Assembly: GCA_033549345.1 (NCBI GenBank)
Contig: JAWSUT010000024.1
Coordinates: 1-48,149 of the forward strand
Source: JAWSUT01 sp033549345
GTDB taxonomy: Bacteria; Bacillota; Dethiobacteria; Dethiobacterales; Dethiobacteraceae
DNA length: 48,149 nt
Reading direction: 5' to 3'
A program made the position numbers and the translations under genes. Shown here piece by piece: positions 9,321-17,738 of the stretch. How positions within the stretch are numbered: position 1 is the first letter of the stretch; each line of letters begins with the position of its first letter. The notes under the pieces are model-generated. The model saw only the letters and a program-made list of their open reading frames with translations, was not told the origin of the DNA and searched no databases.

Positions 9321-10274
9321 ATGAAAAAGTGGTTGTCACTGGCCTTATTGCTGATAATTGTAGCCGCGGCAATGATAGCCGGATGTAATCAGAAACCGCC
9401 GGAGGCAGAACCTCCGCCGGCAGAAGACCCAATAGAGGAGCCGGAACTCGAACCGGAAGCGGAATCTGAGCCAAAGACAGTAAGGCGGGTTGATCCGGTA
9501 ACGGTTGTAATCAATAACCACGCTGCGGCCAGGCCGCAGTCCGGGCTGCAGGAAGCAACCATTGTATATGAGTTTCTGGTGGAGGGCGGTATTACCCGGC
9601 TGCTGGCTGTATACGACACTCTGCCTGAGCAAGATGTCACGGTTGGGCCGGTGCGCAGCCTGCGCCCTTATTTTGCGGTACAGGCGCTGGAGCATGGCCG
9701 AACTGTCGCTCACTCGGGGTACTCACAGCGGACAAAGGAAAAAATCAGCGGACTTGGTATCAAGGAAGTTACGAGCGCAACATATTTGTGGAGAGATAAT
9801 TCACGTCAGGCACCTCACAATCTCTATACCAGCATGGAAAAACTCTACAGTGCCCGAGGGACATCAGACGTAACTGAGGAGACGGTAACAGAGAGCACTC
9901 TGCCGGACGTTTCTGAAGCGGGGCCTGCGATTGAAGTTGCCTACAAAGACCATAATCTGGTCAGCTATTCATATGATGAGGAAGGCGAACTGTATCTGCG
10001 CTTCGTAAACGGCAAGCCCCATAAAGACCGTGAGACCGGGCAGCAGTACACGGCTAAGCGGGTAATACTGCGGCAGAATAAACATACAACTGTAGCCGGT
10101 ACCGACCTTGTAGATATTAGCCTGGAAGGCTCGGGCGACGGCGTGCTTTATGAGGGAGGGAGAAAATATCCAATTCATTGGGAAAAAAGTGGCGGTAAAA
10201 CGCGCTATACCCACACAGACGGTTCACCGGTTGACATCCGTTTTTATAATACCTGGATCCAGGTGATTCGCTAA
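9321..10274 (+). CDS. DUF3048 (YerB-like) lipoprotein
   Basis: A 317-residue protein. It begins with a lipoprotein signal peptide whose lipobox is MIAGC (Cys at about residue 22), followed by an acidic Pro/Glu linker (about 25-52). The DUF3048 domain is recognisable from PVTVVINNHAAARPQSGLQEA, YEFLVEGGITRLLAVY, VGPVRSLRPYFAVQALEHG and HAHSGYSQ-like residues, then a second domain with GKPHKDRETGQQYTAKRVIL. YerB-type proteins are exported and widespread in Firmicutes, with no settled function. GGAGGAAG precedes the start. It is terminated by a strong bidirectional hairpin. Confidence 0.88.
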   Translation: MKKWLSLALLLIIVAAAMIAGCNQKPPEAEPPPAEDPIEEPELEPEAESEPKTVRRVDPVTVVINNHAAARPQSGLQEATIVYEFLVEGGITRLLAVYDTLPEQDVTVGPVRSLRPYFAVQALEHGRTVAHSGYSQRTKEKISGLGIKEVTSATYLWRDNSRQAPHNLYTSMEKLYSARGTSDVTEETVTESTLPDVSEAGPAIEVAYKDHNLVSYSYDEEGELYLRFVNGKPHKDRETGQQYTAKRVILRQNKHTTVAGTDLVDISLEGSGDGVLYEGGRKYPIHWEKSGGKTRYTHTDGSPVDIRFYNTWIQVIR

Positions 10275-10335
10275 ACAAACATCGCTATGCAAAACTTCTC
10301 TTCAGGAAATTTACCCCTGAGGATGATTGTTAATA

Positions 10336-10377
10336 AATAACAGTGGGACTCCCGGTTTCGGAGTCCCACTGTTATTT
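10336..10377. terminator. strong bidirectional terminator
   Basis: The 17-bp stem AATAACAGTGGGACTCC / GGAGTCCCACTGTTATT is perfect. It separates the plus-strand DUF3048 gene from the minus-strand gene remnant that ends at 10380. Confidence 0.88.
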
Positions 10378-10379
10378 AG

Positions 10380-10694
10380 CTAGAATTTGGTCGCCAGTGA
10401 AACTGATGCAATGATCATCAGAACAGAGAGAACAATGCCGGCGATAAAAAGAATCCAGCCCCAGAGAGCCCATTTCTTCTGAACGATGTGGAATTGCTCT
10501 ACGCTATCCCATTGGCGGTTTTGCCAGGCCCATTCATTTCCTTTGATGCCCAGAACAAATGGCATGATAATGTAAATAACCGGTATAAAGCAAAGAAATG
10601 CGATATAGGTTTGATTGGTAACACCCCAGATCCAGTTAAGCCAGAATGCACCCCAGTTCCACCCCTGGATTTCTGCCGGTATGGATTGGATAAG
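10380..10694 (-). pseudogene. 5'-truncated small membrane protein gene (remnant A)
   Basis: Read on the minus strand, the open frame gives LIQSIPAEIQGWNWGAFWLN, then WIWGVTNQTYIAFLCF and MPFVLGIKGNEWAWQNRQWD, and ends with a membrane helix and LATKF-stop. The GWNWGAF-LNWIWG / KGNEWAW pattern is one I know from unnamed Firmicutes membrane proteins. No start codon with a ribosome binding site lies upstream of the conserved part: the frame runs open into the neighbouring remnant, so the 5' end is missing. An ATG within it (10565) would give only 61 residues. A second, shorter decayed copy lies at 17551-17660. Confidence 0.65.
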
Positions 10695-10709
10695 GAATAT
10701 CTGTGAGAC

Positions 10710-10895
10710 ATGAGTAAGGAGTTTAAAAAAATTAAAAATGATCTGCTTAATATTTATCTTAAAATTGAGATGGCTGTGGGAGATGAAATTTTTTCAGCCG
10801 GTCTACTGGCTGAGGTGGAGGAAGATATCGGACAGAAGAAACTGCGGCGGTTCTTTGTACCGCGTCTAGCTGATGTAAGAAGGGGCGGAAAATAA
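10710..10895 (+). pseudogene. C-terminal fragment of a second copy of the 14.7-15.4 kb membrane protein gene
   Basis: The 61 codons here (EFKKIKNDLLNIYLKIEMAV, ..., LRRFFVPRLADVRRGG) match the C-terminal 70 residues of the intact protein at 14726-15376 (EFKKLKSDLLNLYLKIDMAM, ..., LRKFFVPQMSDLRRSG). An in-frame loss of about 11 codons falls after EEDI. The membrane half is absent and the ATG has no ribosome binding site. It is the broken end of a duplicated gene, not a functional small protein. Confidence 0.75.
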
Positions 10896-11006
10896 AGATT
10901 TATATTGGGATTTGCTTTTGAAGGGTCTCTCTTTTTGTATGAACGGCAGGGAATGGGAGTAAATTGGGCGAAAGTATAATTATATAAATATACAGGACGT
11001 GATAAC

Positions 11007-12071
11007 ATGAAAGCTATGATCCTGGCTGCGGGACTGGGGACAAGACTGCGGCCGCTGACCAATGAAGTCTCGAAGCCGATGGTGCAAATGGCGAACCGGC
11101 CCTGCATGGAGCATACGGTACGTTTGCTGGCGCGGTACGGTATAACGGATATTGTGGTCAACCTGCATTATATGCCCGAAGCTATTCAGGAACATTTCGG
11201 CGATGGTACATCATTTGGCGTAAGTATTACTTATTCATACGAAAAAGAACTAATGGGAACCGCCGGAGGGTTTCGGAGGGTACGGGAGTTCTTTGGGGAT
11301 GAGAGTGCTCTGATTGTCAGCGGTGATGCGCTGACGGATATCAATCTCGACAGTTTCCACCGGTTCCATAAGGAAAACGGAGGAATCGCCTCGCTGGCGC
11401 TTAAGCGGGTGGCCGACCCGACCCAGTATGGTGTTGTGGTGCTGGACGGGCAGAGAATCAGCCGGTTCCAGGAAAAACCAAAAAAAGAAGAGGCCATCAG
11501 TAATCTGGCCAATACAGGCATTTATCTTTTTGAACCGGAGATTTTTAACCATATTCCCGCAAATACATTTTATGATTTCGGCAAACAGGTTTTCCCTGAA
11601 TTACTGGCCAAAGATAAAGGGATGTATGGTTATGTTATGCGTGAATATTGGTGTGATGTGGGAGACTTAGGTGTTTACCGGGAAGCCCATTACGACATGC
11701 TGACCGGGGTGGTAGCTGTGGACCTGCCGGGGAAGCGGCTGGATGGCAGAATCTGGTTGGGGAGTCGTGTCTCCATTCACACCGGCAGTACGATAGTGGG
11801 ACCCGTTTTACTGGGCGATCGCTGTGTCATTAGCGAGGGTGCAAGGATCTATGGACCGGTGGTAATTGGCAATGACACTGTAGTGGGTAAAAATACACTG
11901 ATCAAGCGTGGTGTTTTATGGAATAACGTAACGGTGGAGGATGGTGTGGAACTGACCGATTCCGTAGTGGCCTGTAACTGTACGATACCCGCTAACATCC
12001 TGCTGCAGAATGAAGTACTGGAAAAAGAAGTTCTACAGTCCATTTGCGAAGTGGCGTGTACGAAGGATTAA
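11007..12071 (+). CDS. NDP-sugar pyrophosphorylase / mannose-1-phosphate guanylyltransferase-like protein
   Basis: A 354-residue protein. The nucleotidyltransferase domain (1-235) opens with the signature MILAAGLGTRLRPLTNEVSKPMV and continues with LMGTAGGFRRV and LIVSGDALTDINL. It is followed by a left-handed beta-helix region (about 245-335) with hexapeptide repeats (IWLGSRVSIH, VGPVLLGDRCVISEGARIYG, VVIGNDTVVGKNTLIK). The family makes NDP-sugars from sugar-1-phosphates and NTPs; the sugar cannot be read from sequence. It probably supplies activated sugar for the wall polymers encoded nearby. It lies intact between two decayed gene remnants and has its own terminator. Confidence 0.9.
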   Translation: MKAMILAAGLGTRLRPLTNEVSKPMVQMANRPCMEHTVRLLARYGITDIVVNLHYMPEAIQEHFGDGTSFGVSITYSYEKELMGTAGGFRRVREFFGDESALIVSGDALTDINLDSFHRFHKENGGIASLALKRVADPTQYGVVVLDGQRISRFQEKPKKEEAISNLANTGIYLFEPEIFNHIPANTFYDFGKQVFPELLAKDKGMYGYVMREYWCDVGDLGVYREAHYDMLTGVVAVDLPGKRLDGRIWLGSRVSIHTGSTIVGPVLLGDRCVISEGARIYGPVVIGNDTVVGKNTLIKRGVLWNNVTVEDGVELTDSVVACNCTIPANILLQNEVLEKEVLQSICEVACTKD

Positions 12072-12074
12072 TTG

Positions 12075-12102
12075 AAAACCCTCTGTGAGGAGGGTTTTTA
12101 TT
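12075..12102 (+). terminator. intrinsic terminator of the nucleotidyltransferase gene
   Basis: AAACCCTC / GAGGGTTT stem with a short loop and a T run just past the stop codon. Confidence 0.82.
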
Positions 12103-12398
12103 ATACCCGATATTTAGCTTTTCGGGCAGTAAAGATACCGTAGATAAGGAGAACGGCGGAGAGCACTTTTCAATGAAATAATTAGTGATAGTTATTAACG
12201 AATCATCTTTTTTGAAAAGGGTGTCTCCCCCCGCTACCAAAGTTTATATTTTTTACATTACTGCTTGTGTTATTATCCCCGAACCTGTTTCCCGCACGCC
12301 TGTTTTCCTATGAAGCAAGCCTTCGGGATGGGGCTGTGAGTGGAGCAGTATACCGGGGTATGACAAGCAAAGCTGCCGGGCGGGAAAATAAATTAAGT

Positions 12399-12479
12399 GA
12401 GTTATGGTTCTGGCCGGACAGTGTACTGCATTTGTCTGTTAGGGTCAGGGAAAAGCTGGTGCTAATTGCAGAGCAGCTT
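12399..12479 (+). pseudogene. possible remnant of a second CHAP-protein gene
   Basis: The frame reads LWFWPDS, then after seven residues RVREKLVLIAEQL. The intact CHAP protein at 15532-17517 has PWFWPDV and, 27 residues later, RVREKMEAEL. DNA is also similar (TGGTT-TGGCCGGA and GGT-GGGAAAAG-TGG). This fits an internally deleted fragment in the same relative order as the other remnants. The match is short, so it is tentative. The rest of the 12103-12656 interval shows no recognisable gene. Confidence 0.38.
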
Positions 12480-12656
12480 AATGACCTGATTTTACTGTAT
12501 GGTTTAAGACAGGAAATACGGGGCGGACGTCGAAATACAGTATGTTAGCGAGGTAGTTAAAGACCCGGATAATGAGAGAGTGGACCTCGGGTAAGAATTA
12601 ATAAAGAAAGCATTAAAGAGAAAAGTTTTCACAGAGGAGCATAGCGGAATAATCTT

Positions 12657-12891
12657 AAGGTGTTTTTATTATCAGCGCTGTCGGTGGCCGAAATCCGGGG
12701 TGGCATACCGCTGGGAATTCTTTTAGGTTTGTCCGGCTGGAATGCCCTGCTTTTCAGTGTGTGGGGAATATTACTATTATTCCCTGTGCTTGGCCGGCTT
12801 GAAACATACTTTGCATGAAGTATGTTTGCCGCATCTTTTACCGTGCTATGGTTTCAGGTCAAAAAAGAAAACATACTTTTAATAAATACGG
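12657..12891 (+). pseudogene. decayed copy of the PF06695 small multidrug-export-like gene
   Basis: The reading frame KVFLLSALSVAEIRGGIPLG, then ILLGLSGWNALLFSVWG, closely follows the intact protein at 17739-18188 (KVFLLSALPVVEIRGGVPLG, IYLGLSGWEALAVSVLG). It then hits a stop after GRLETYFA. DNA similarity continues past the stop to about 12891 (AAAAAAGAAAACATACTTTTAATAAATACGG aligns with the copy's MKYG region). The start region and the C-terminal half are lost. This is a clear pseudogene. Confidence 0.85.
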
Positions 12892-12907
12892 TTAATTAAC
12901 ATACTTT
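12804..12907 (+). repeat. three direct ACATACTTT repeats with one inverted copy, upstream of murJ
   Basis: ACATACTTT occurs at 12804-12812, 12871-12879 and 12899-12907. AAGTATGT at 12818-12825 makes an 8-bp inverted repeat with the first copy. All lie within 160 bases of the murJ start, inside or just after the PF06695 pseudogene. Confidence 0.5.
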
Positions 12908-12960
12908 TTTGCCAGAACAGTACTGTAAATCCAGGTAAAATATATAAAACAGAGGTTATT

Positions 12961-14493
12961 ATGCCAAATAAGACTATTTTAAAATGGGCCGGAATTGTAA
13001 CAATACTTTTAGTCGGCTCACGTATACTTGGCTTCCTGAGAGAAACAGCCATTGCATATCAGTTTGGGGCTTCGGCTGAAACGGACGCTTATTTAATAGC
13101 CGTGATGCTGCCGCAGATTCTTTTCTTTGCCTTCAATGATGCGCTCAAGACGGCTTTTATTCCTATATACGGTGAATATCACCGCGAGGAAGACGGGAAT
13201 GCGTTTGCCTATACAATTTATGTTCTGTTGAGTGCAATTCTTCTGCTGTTTAGTATTGTATTGGTTATTACTGCACCTGTAATTGTCAAATTGATTGCGC
13301 CGGGATTTCATGGAGAGACGTTTCAAATTACGGTCACCATGTCAAGAATTCTTTTGCCCGGACTTTTTTTTATGGGATTAAGCGGATTGTCCAGTGGTAT
13401 TCTGCATACAAAGAAAAATTTTGTGGTTCCTGCAGTGCCTGCCTACCCAAGTAATCTGATTATCGTTTTTGCTGCGATATTTTTGGGAGGGCGTTATGGA
13501 ATTATCGGTTTAGCCTGGGCAACAATTGTTGCCTTTGCGAGTCAATTCTTAATTCAACTGCCTGCGGTAATCAAGCATGGTGTGTTTCGAAGCAGAAAAC
13601 TCTTATGGGGGCATCCCGGAATAAAAAAAATGGCGGTATTATTGCCGCCTGTTATTCTGGGTGGCGCTGCCATTGAATTAAAAAGTATTATTGATAGGAC
13701 CTTCGGTTCCCTACTGCCTGACGGCAGTATTGCAGCACTGAACTTTGCGACCCGAATTTACCTTCTGCCAAACGGAATTTTAATATTGGCACTCTTAACC
13801 GTTTTATACCCCACATTGGTTGAGCTGCAGTTGGAGAACAGAATCAAAGAATTCAAAGACGCTATGAGGCAAAGTATTGGGCTAATTATCGTGCTCGTTT
13901 TTCCTATGATGGTAGGATTAATTGTTTTACGGGTGCCGGTGGTTAGCCTGCTCTTTGAGCGGGGTGCTTTTGATGCGGCGGCTACGGACAGTACAGCCTA
14001 TGCGCTTGCTTTTTACAGTTTGGGCCTGATCCCGCTGGGCATGATGCTGTTAATAAGCCGGGCGTTTTACGCAGTTCGGGATACCGTCACCCCAATGGGT
14101 GTGACCATCTTTACCATGCTGCTAAATATTCTGTTAAACTGGCTGCTAATGAAGCCATTGGGGCATGGTGGCATCGCACTGGGGACGGCATTGTCGGTCT
14201 ACGCAGGTGCAGCGGCACTTAGTTATCTTTTATGGAAGAGAATCGGGGCTTTCGGCGGCAGGCGATTGGTTCAGACATTATTAAAATCCGGGATTGCGTC
14301 GCTTGGTATGGGCGTTCTACTTCTTTACGGCCGTCAGTTGCTGACCGGAGGCGGGTTTGCCAGGCAGGCGCTTGAACTCGGTGGTTTAATTGGGTTTGGT
14401 GCAGGAATCTATTTTTTGCTGGCCTATCTCCTGCGGGTAGAGGAATTGTCTTTGGCACTGGCTATTATACGAAGCAAAATGGCCCGGCGTTAG
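12961..14493 (+). CDS. murJ: MurJ/MviN family lipid flippase
   Basis: A 510-residue polytopic membrane protein with about 14 helices. It has the MviN signature near the N-terminus (ILGFLRETAIAYQFGASAETDAYLIA), FNDALKTAFIPIYGEY, and in the second half LFERGAFDAAATDSTAYALAFYSLGLIP and SRAFYAVRDTVTPM. MurJ flips lipid II across the membrane for peptidoglycan synthesis; paralogs flip other undecaprenyl-linked oligosaccharides. This copy sits among surface-protein and sugar-nucleotide genes rather than in a division cluster, so it may be an accessory flippase. AGAGGTTATT before the ATG is a modest ribosome binding site. A terminator follows. Confidence 0.93.
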   Translation: MPNKTILKWAGIVTILLVGSRILGFLRETAIAYQFGASAETDAYLIAVMLPQILFFAFNDALKTAFIPIYGEYHREEDGNAFAYTIYVLLSAILLLFSIVLVITAPVIVKLIAPGFHGETFQITVTMSRILLPGLFFMGLSGLSSGILHTKKNFVVPAVPAYPSNLIIVFAAIFLGGRYGIIGLAWATIVAFASQFLIQLPAVIKHGVFRSRKLLWGHPGIKKMAVLLPPVILGGAAIELKSIIDRTFGSLLPDGSIAALNFATRIYLLPNGILILALLTVLYPTLVELQLENRIKEFKDAMRQSIGLIIVLVFPMMVGLIVLRVPVVSLLFERGAFDAAATDSTAYALAFYSLGLIPLGMMLLISRAFYAVRDTVTPMGVTIFTMLLNILLNWLLMKPLGHGGIALGTALSVYAGAAALSYLLWKRIGAFGGRRLVQTLLKSGIASLGMGVLLLYGRQLLTGGGFARQALELGGLIGFGAGIYFLLAYLLRVEELSLALAIIRSKMARR

Positions 14494-14533
14494 GAGGCCA
14501 CTGAAAGTCTTAACACTTTTCAAGTGAATAAAT

Positions 14534-14580
14534 AAAAATCCCGAGGATGCGACATATAGTCTCAACTTCGGGATTTCTTA
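14534..14580 (+). terminator. intrinsic terminator after murJ
   Basis: AAATCCCGA (14536-14544) pairs with TCGGGATTT (14568-14576), with a large loop and a T-rich tail. Confidence 0.75.
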
Positions 14581-14725
14581 TTTATTAGACATCTGATGAT
14601 GAACGGGTATTTTCGGGAAGCAGAAGTCCGATGCGGATGTGTGTAGGGTACGGTCTGTCTTTTTGAACCGTGGTGTTAATTTTTGCTTAAGTGCTCAGAC
14701 TATAACAAGACAGGGGGTGCTTCTG

Positions 14726-15376
14726 TTGAGGCGGGCCATTTCGTTGTTGGTTGAGTTGGTAGTTGTGGGATATTTTAAGGCGCTGGACAGGCTGCCGGTG
14801 ATTGTGGTTTCGTTCTTGCTGGGAGCGATGTTTGCTGTTTCGTTTATCTATTTCGATATGCCTTTGTTTATAGGATTTGTGGCAGGGCAGATCGGCAGTG
14901 TTTTTATTTCCATCTTTTCCGGGATGTTAGCGGGTTTGTTGGTTTCTGTGTATCTTGCGTACCGGCAGCTGGTGCGGGAATTGATTATCACGGCGAGGAA
15001 GACCATCCGGTCCTTGATGTTGGTGTCGGGGGAGCTGGAGGCGTTGAAGCTGACGGATATCAAGAGGGATGCCAGGGCGCGGGTGGAACTTATGAAACTG
15101 ATGCATGATGTGAAAGAAAACGGCTATGAGCTGGTGGAATATGATATCCGCTATCCGAAGGGTTTGGGGGAGGAGTTTAAGAAGTTAAAGAGTGATTTGC
15201 TCAATTTATATCTAAAGATTGATATGGCTATGGGGGATGAGAGTGTTTCTGTTTCTTTGCTGAAAGAAGTGGAAGAGGATATCGCGGAGCTGATGAGCGA
15301 ATATATGCTGACGTTTCAAAAGAAGCTAAGGAAGTTTTTTGTGCCACAGATGAGTGATTTGAGAAGGAGTGGATAA
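14726..15376 (+). CDS. unrecognised membrane protein with C-terminal helical domain
   Basis: About 216 residues if translation starts at the TTG 14726, which has CAGGGGG (14711-14717) at proper distance. An in-frame ATG at 14639 would add 29 residues but lacks a ribosome binding site. Two or three hydrophobic helices (VELVVVGYF, LPVIVVSFLLGAMFAVSFIY and LFIGFVAGQIGSVFISIFSG plus the following segment) are followed by about 120 mostly helical, charged residues. These end in LRKFFVPQMSDLRRSG. I do not recognise the family. A fragment of a second copy lies at 10710-10895, and other genes here are also duplicated and decayed. Confidence 0.75.
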   Translation: MRRAISLLVELVVVGYFKALDRLPVIVVSFLLGAMFAVSFIYFDMPLFIGFVAGQIGSVFISIFSGMLAGLLVSVYLAYRQLVRELIITARKTIRSLMLVSGELEALKLTDIKRDARARVELMKLMHDVKENGYELVEYDIRYPKGLGEEFKKLKSDLLNLYLKIDMAMGDESVSVSLLKEVEEDIAELMSEYMLTFQKKLRKFFVPQMSDLRRSG

Positions 15377-15400
15377 GAGCCGGGCTGCCGGCTCTTTATT
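15375..15400 (+). terminator. intrinsic terminator
   Basis: AGAGCCGG / CCGGCTCT stem with a 4-base loop and a following T-rich stretch, directly after the stop codon of the membrane protein. Confidence 0.82.
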
Positions 15401-15531
15401 TGTTTGGCGGCAGGAAACGGGGGGAGTTTGTCGTATAATTCTAAATGTATCATTATTTGATTGCCTTTGGAGAAATATATGGTATTATTTAATTAGGAAT
15501 GAATATTATTGCTATCAGGGGAGGCGTCACC

Positions 15532-17517
15532 ATGCGCGGCAGAACAATACTGACGTTGTTTTTGTGCATACTTGTGATATTGTTCTCGTGTGTGTTTACG
15601 GGGGCGCTTTTTGCTAATGAGCCGCAGGCTGATGTGGAGCCGGACCCGGTTGAGGTTGATGAGGCTAGGGAGCCGGATGAAGAGGAAGAGTACCGAGATC
15701 CCTGGTTTTGGCCGGATGTGACCCATCCGGCTTATTCGCTGTTAAATCCGTTTTACCATTCTGGTGTAGGCGGGCAGTGTACCGGTTTTGTCTGGGGGCG
15801 GGTACGGGAAAAGATGGAGGCTGAGCTGCCGTTTCGCAACCATGCGAAGTACTGGTGGGATGAAGCGGAAGGTGTATTTGCCCGGGGTATTTTGCCGGCG
15901 CCGAATTCCATTGCGGTCTGGACCAGTGAGCGGTACGGGCATGTGGCATTTGTGGAGTCGGTGGATGGTGACTTGGTTACTTTTAATGAAGGGAACTGGA
16001 ACACGTTTAGCGGGGATAACGGGAGGCTGGGAGGCGGTTATGACGGAGGACCGAAGACGCTGACCCGGCAGCAGATGGAAGTGCGAGGTATAGATGATGA
16101 ATATCAGCTTTTGGGTTATATTTATCTGGGTGAGATGAATCTGCGGCGACTGCGGAGTGATTTTACCGGAGACCGGCGTGATGATATTATGGCGTTTTAC
16201 CGGCAGGGTGAGCAGGTGGATGCCTGGGTATTTTTGGGCTGGCAGCTGACGGGAGGCCCGGGTTTTCCGATGATGCTAAACAGCAGGCTGGACTGGGACT
16301 GGGAGAAAACGCAGGTGGTGACCGGTGATTTTATCGGTGACGGAGCGGGGACGTTAATGAGTTTTACAGAAGACGGTGGAAGGACACGTGCTTCTGTGTT
16401 TTCCCGGGGAGGGCTGGCTTCCGGTATTGCTAATTCTGAGGATGTTTGGGAAATGGACTGGAATATGGATTATGTACGGTTCCAGAGCGGGGATTTTGTG
16501 GGTGATGGTAGAGATGATGTGCTGGCTTTTGTGAGGGGTGAGACGGGAAGGACGGAAGTCTGGCTTGGTGCGGGAGCAGAGATGATGGAACAAGGTTTTG
16601 TTCCGGTATTAATAGCTGAGCTTGACTTTGCCTGGGACAAAACCCGGTTTGTGGTGGGAGACTTTGATGGAGATACCGTTAGTGATTTAGTGGCGTTTGA
16701 GAAGATGCCGCACGGGCTTCTTTATGCCTGGTGGATCAGGGGCAGTGATATTGTTGAGGATGAAATCAGGCCGCTGGCGATCTGGCAGGGGAAGTGGGAC
16801 GGCGATAAGATAAAGCTTGTGACGGGTGATTTTAGCGGAGACTTCAGGGATGATATTATGGCGTTTTACAAGGAAGGAAAAGATGTGGCATCTGTCTGGG
16901 CCTTCCATGGACGCTATATTACATCTTCAATGGTGGAGCCGATGTTTCTGGCACAACTGAACTGGAACTGGGATGCATCCCAGTTTCTGGCCGGGGATTT
17001 TAACGGTGACCGTCTGTGTGATATTGCGGGATTTCACGGGTTGTCGGATGGAACGCTGGATGTCTGGTGGTTTAGCGGGCGTGATTTGGTGTTTGAGAAG
17101 ATTGAACCCAGACATGCCTGGAGGGGTGACTGGGATGCGGCGAACCTGAAGTATGCCGGGGGAGCCGGTGGTGAGAATATGAAGACGATGAGTGCCCGGG
17201 TTTTAGGATACGACAGTACTCAAAACGGAGAGGGGCAGTGGGTTTTTGCCAATACGGTGGTTGTGGCGCCGGAAGCAAAGGCTGAGTTTGTTTCTTTGGA
17301 AATTCCCCCGGCATATCTGTTCAGTGCACCGGTTCTTTTTACGAAGGCTGCTGGGCTCTCGTATGATGTACGTATGGAAATTAAAAGGCTGGGTGCGCAG
17401 AAGGTGGTTATTCTGGGAGAGAGTGTTTCCGTCAATGTGGAAAAGCAGTTGTTGGGAATGGGTGTTGATGTGGAACGGTTGGCTGTGGGTAAGAATGTCA
17501 GGCAGCCGTTGAAATAA
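15532..17517 (+). CDS. secreted CHAP-domain protein with FG-GAP-like repeats and a CWB2-like tail
   Basis: About 661 residues from the ATG at 15532, which has GGGGAGG upstream (the earlier ATG at 15499 lacks one). A signal peptide and an acidic linker lead to a CHAP cysteine-peptidase/amidase domain (about residues 80-200) with GGQCTGFVWG (Cys), RYGHVAFVE (His) and FNEGNWN. Six FG-GAP/VCBS-type repeats follow, each with a DFxGDxxxD core such as GDFNGDRLCDIAGF. The C-terminal 90 residues (TKAAGLSYDVRMEIKRLGAQ, VVILGESVSV) look like a cell-wall-binding-2 unit. CHAP enzymes cut peptidoglycan, and the repeats probably form a beta-propeller. A fragment of a second copy may lie at 12399-12479. Confidence 0.85.
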   Translation: MRGRTILTLFLCILVILFSCVFTGALFANEPQADVEPDPVEVDEAREPDEEEEYRDPWFWPDVTHPAYSLLNPFYHSGVGGQCTGFVWGRVREKMEAELPFRNHAKYWWDEAEGVFARGILPAPNSIAVWTSERYGHVAFVESVDGDLVTFNEGNWNTFSGDNGRLGGGYDGGPKTLTRQQMEVRGIDDEYQLLGYIYLGEMNLRRLRSDFTGDRRDDIMAFYRQGEQVDAWVFLGWQLTGGPGFPMMLNSRLDWDWEKTQVVTGDFIGDGAGTLMSFTEDGGRTRASVFSRGGLASGIANSEDVWEMDWNMDYVRFQSGDFVGDGRDDVLAFVRGETGRTEVWLGAGAEMMEQGFVPVLIAELDFAWDKTRFVVGDFDGDTVSDLVAFEKMPHGLLYAWWIRGSDIVEDEIRPLAIWQGKWDGDKIKLVTGDFSGDFRDDIMAFYKEGKDVASVWAFHGRYITSSMVEPMFLAQLNWNWDASQFLAGDFNGDRLCDIAGFHGLSDGTLDVWWFSGRDLVFEKIEPRHAWRGDWDAANLKYAGGAGGENMKTMSARVLGYDSTQNGEGQWVFANTVVVAPEAKAEFVSLEIPPAYLFSAPVLFTKAAGLSYDVRMEIKRLGAQKVVILGESVSVNVEKQLLGMGVDVERLAVGKNVRQPLK

Positions 17518-17550
17518 AACAGGGACTCTGTACGGAGCCCCTGTTTTTTT
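17517..17550 (+). terminator. intrinsic terminator of the CHAP gene
   Basis: ACAGGG-CTC / GAG-CCCTGT hairpin followed by T7, immediately after the stop codon. Confidence 0.87.
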
Positions 17551-17660
17551 AGAATTTGTGGCCAGTGAGGCGGCGGTGATATTCATGAGAACAGTGAGGA
17601 CAAAGCCGGCGACAAGAGGATCCAGCCCCATAGTGCCCATTTTTTCCGGACGGCCCTGAA
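17551..17660 (-). pseudogene. 3' fragment of the small membrane protein gene (remnant B)
   Basis: DNA from 17551 closely follows 10381-10480 (AGAATTTG, CCAGTGA, ATCCAGCCCCA, AG-GCCCATTT). On the minus strand it encodes a degraded version of the same C-terminus: GLDPLVAGFVLTVLMNITAA, then SLATN, against GWILFIAGIVLSVLMIIASV, SLATK. The stop codon has shifted out of frame and the 5' two thirds are gone. It is the sister of the remnant at 10380-10694. Confidence 0.75.
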
Positions 17661-17738
17661 CTGAACCATTATTTATTAAAAAGGATTTTGCCTGTATTTA
17701 ACGAATCTTATTGCTATGCTTTTTAATAGGAGAAGATA

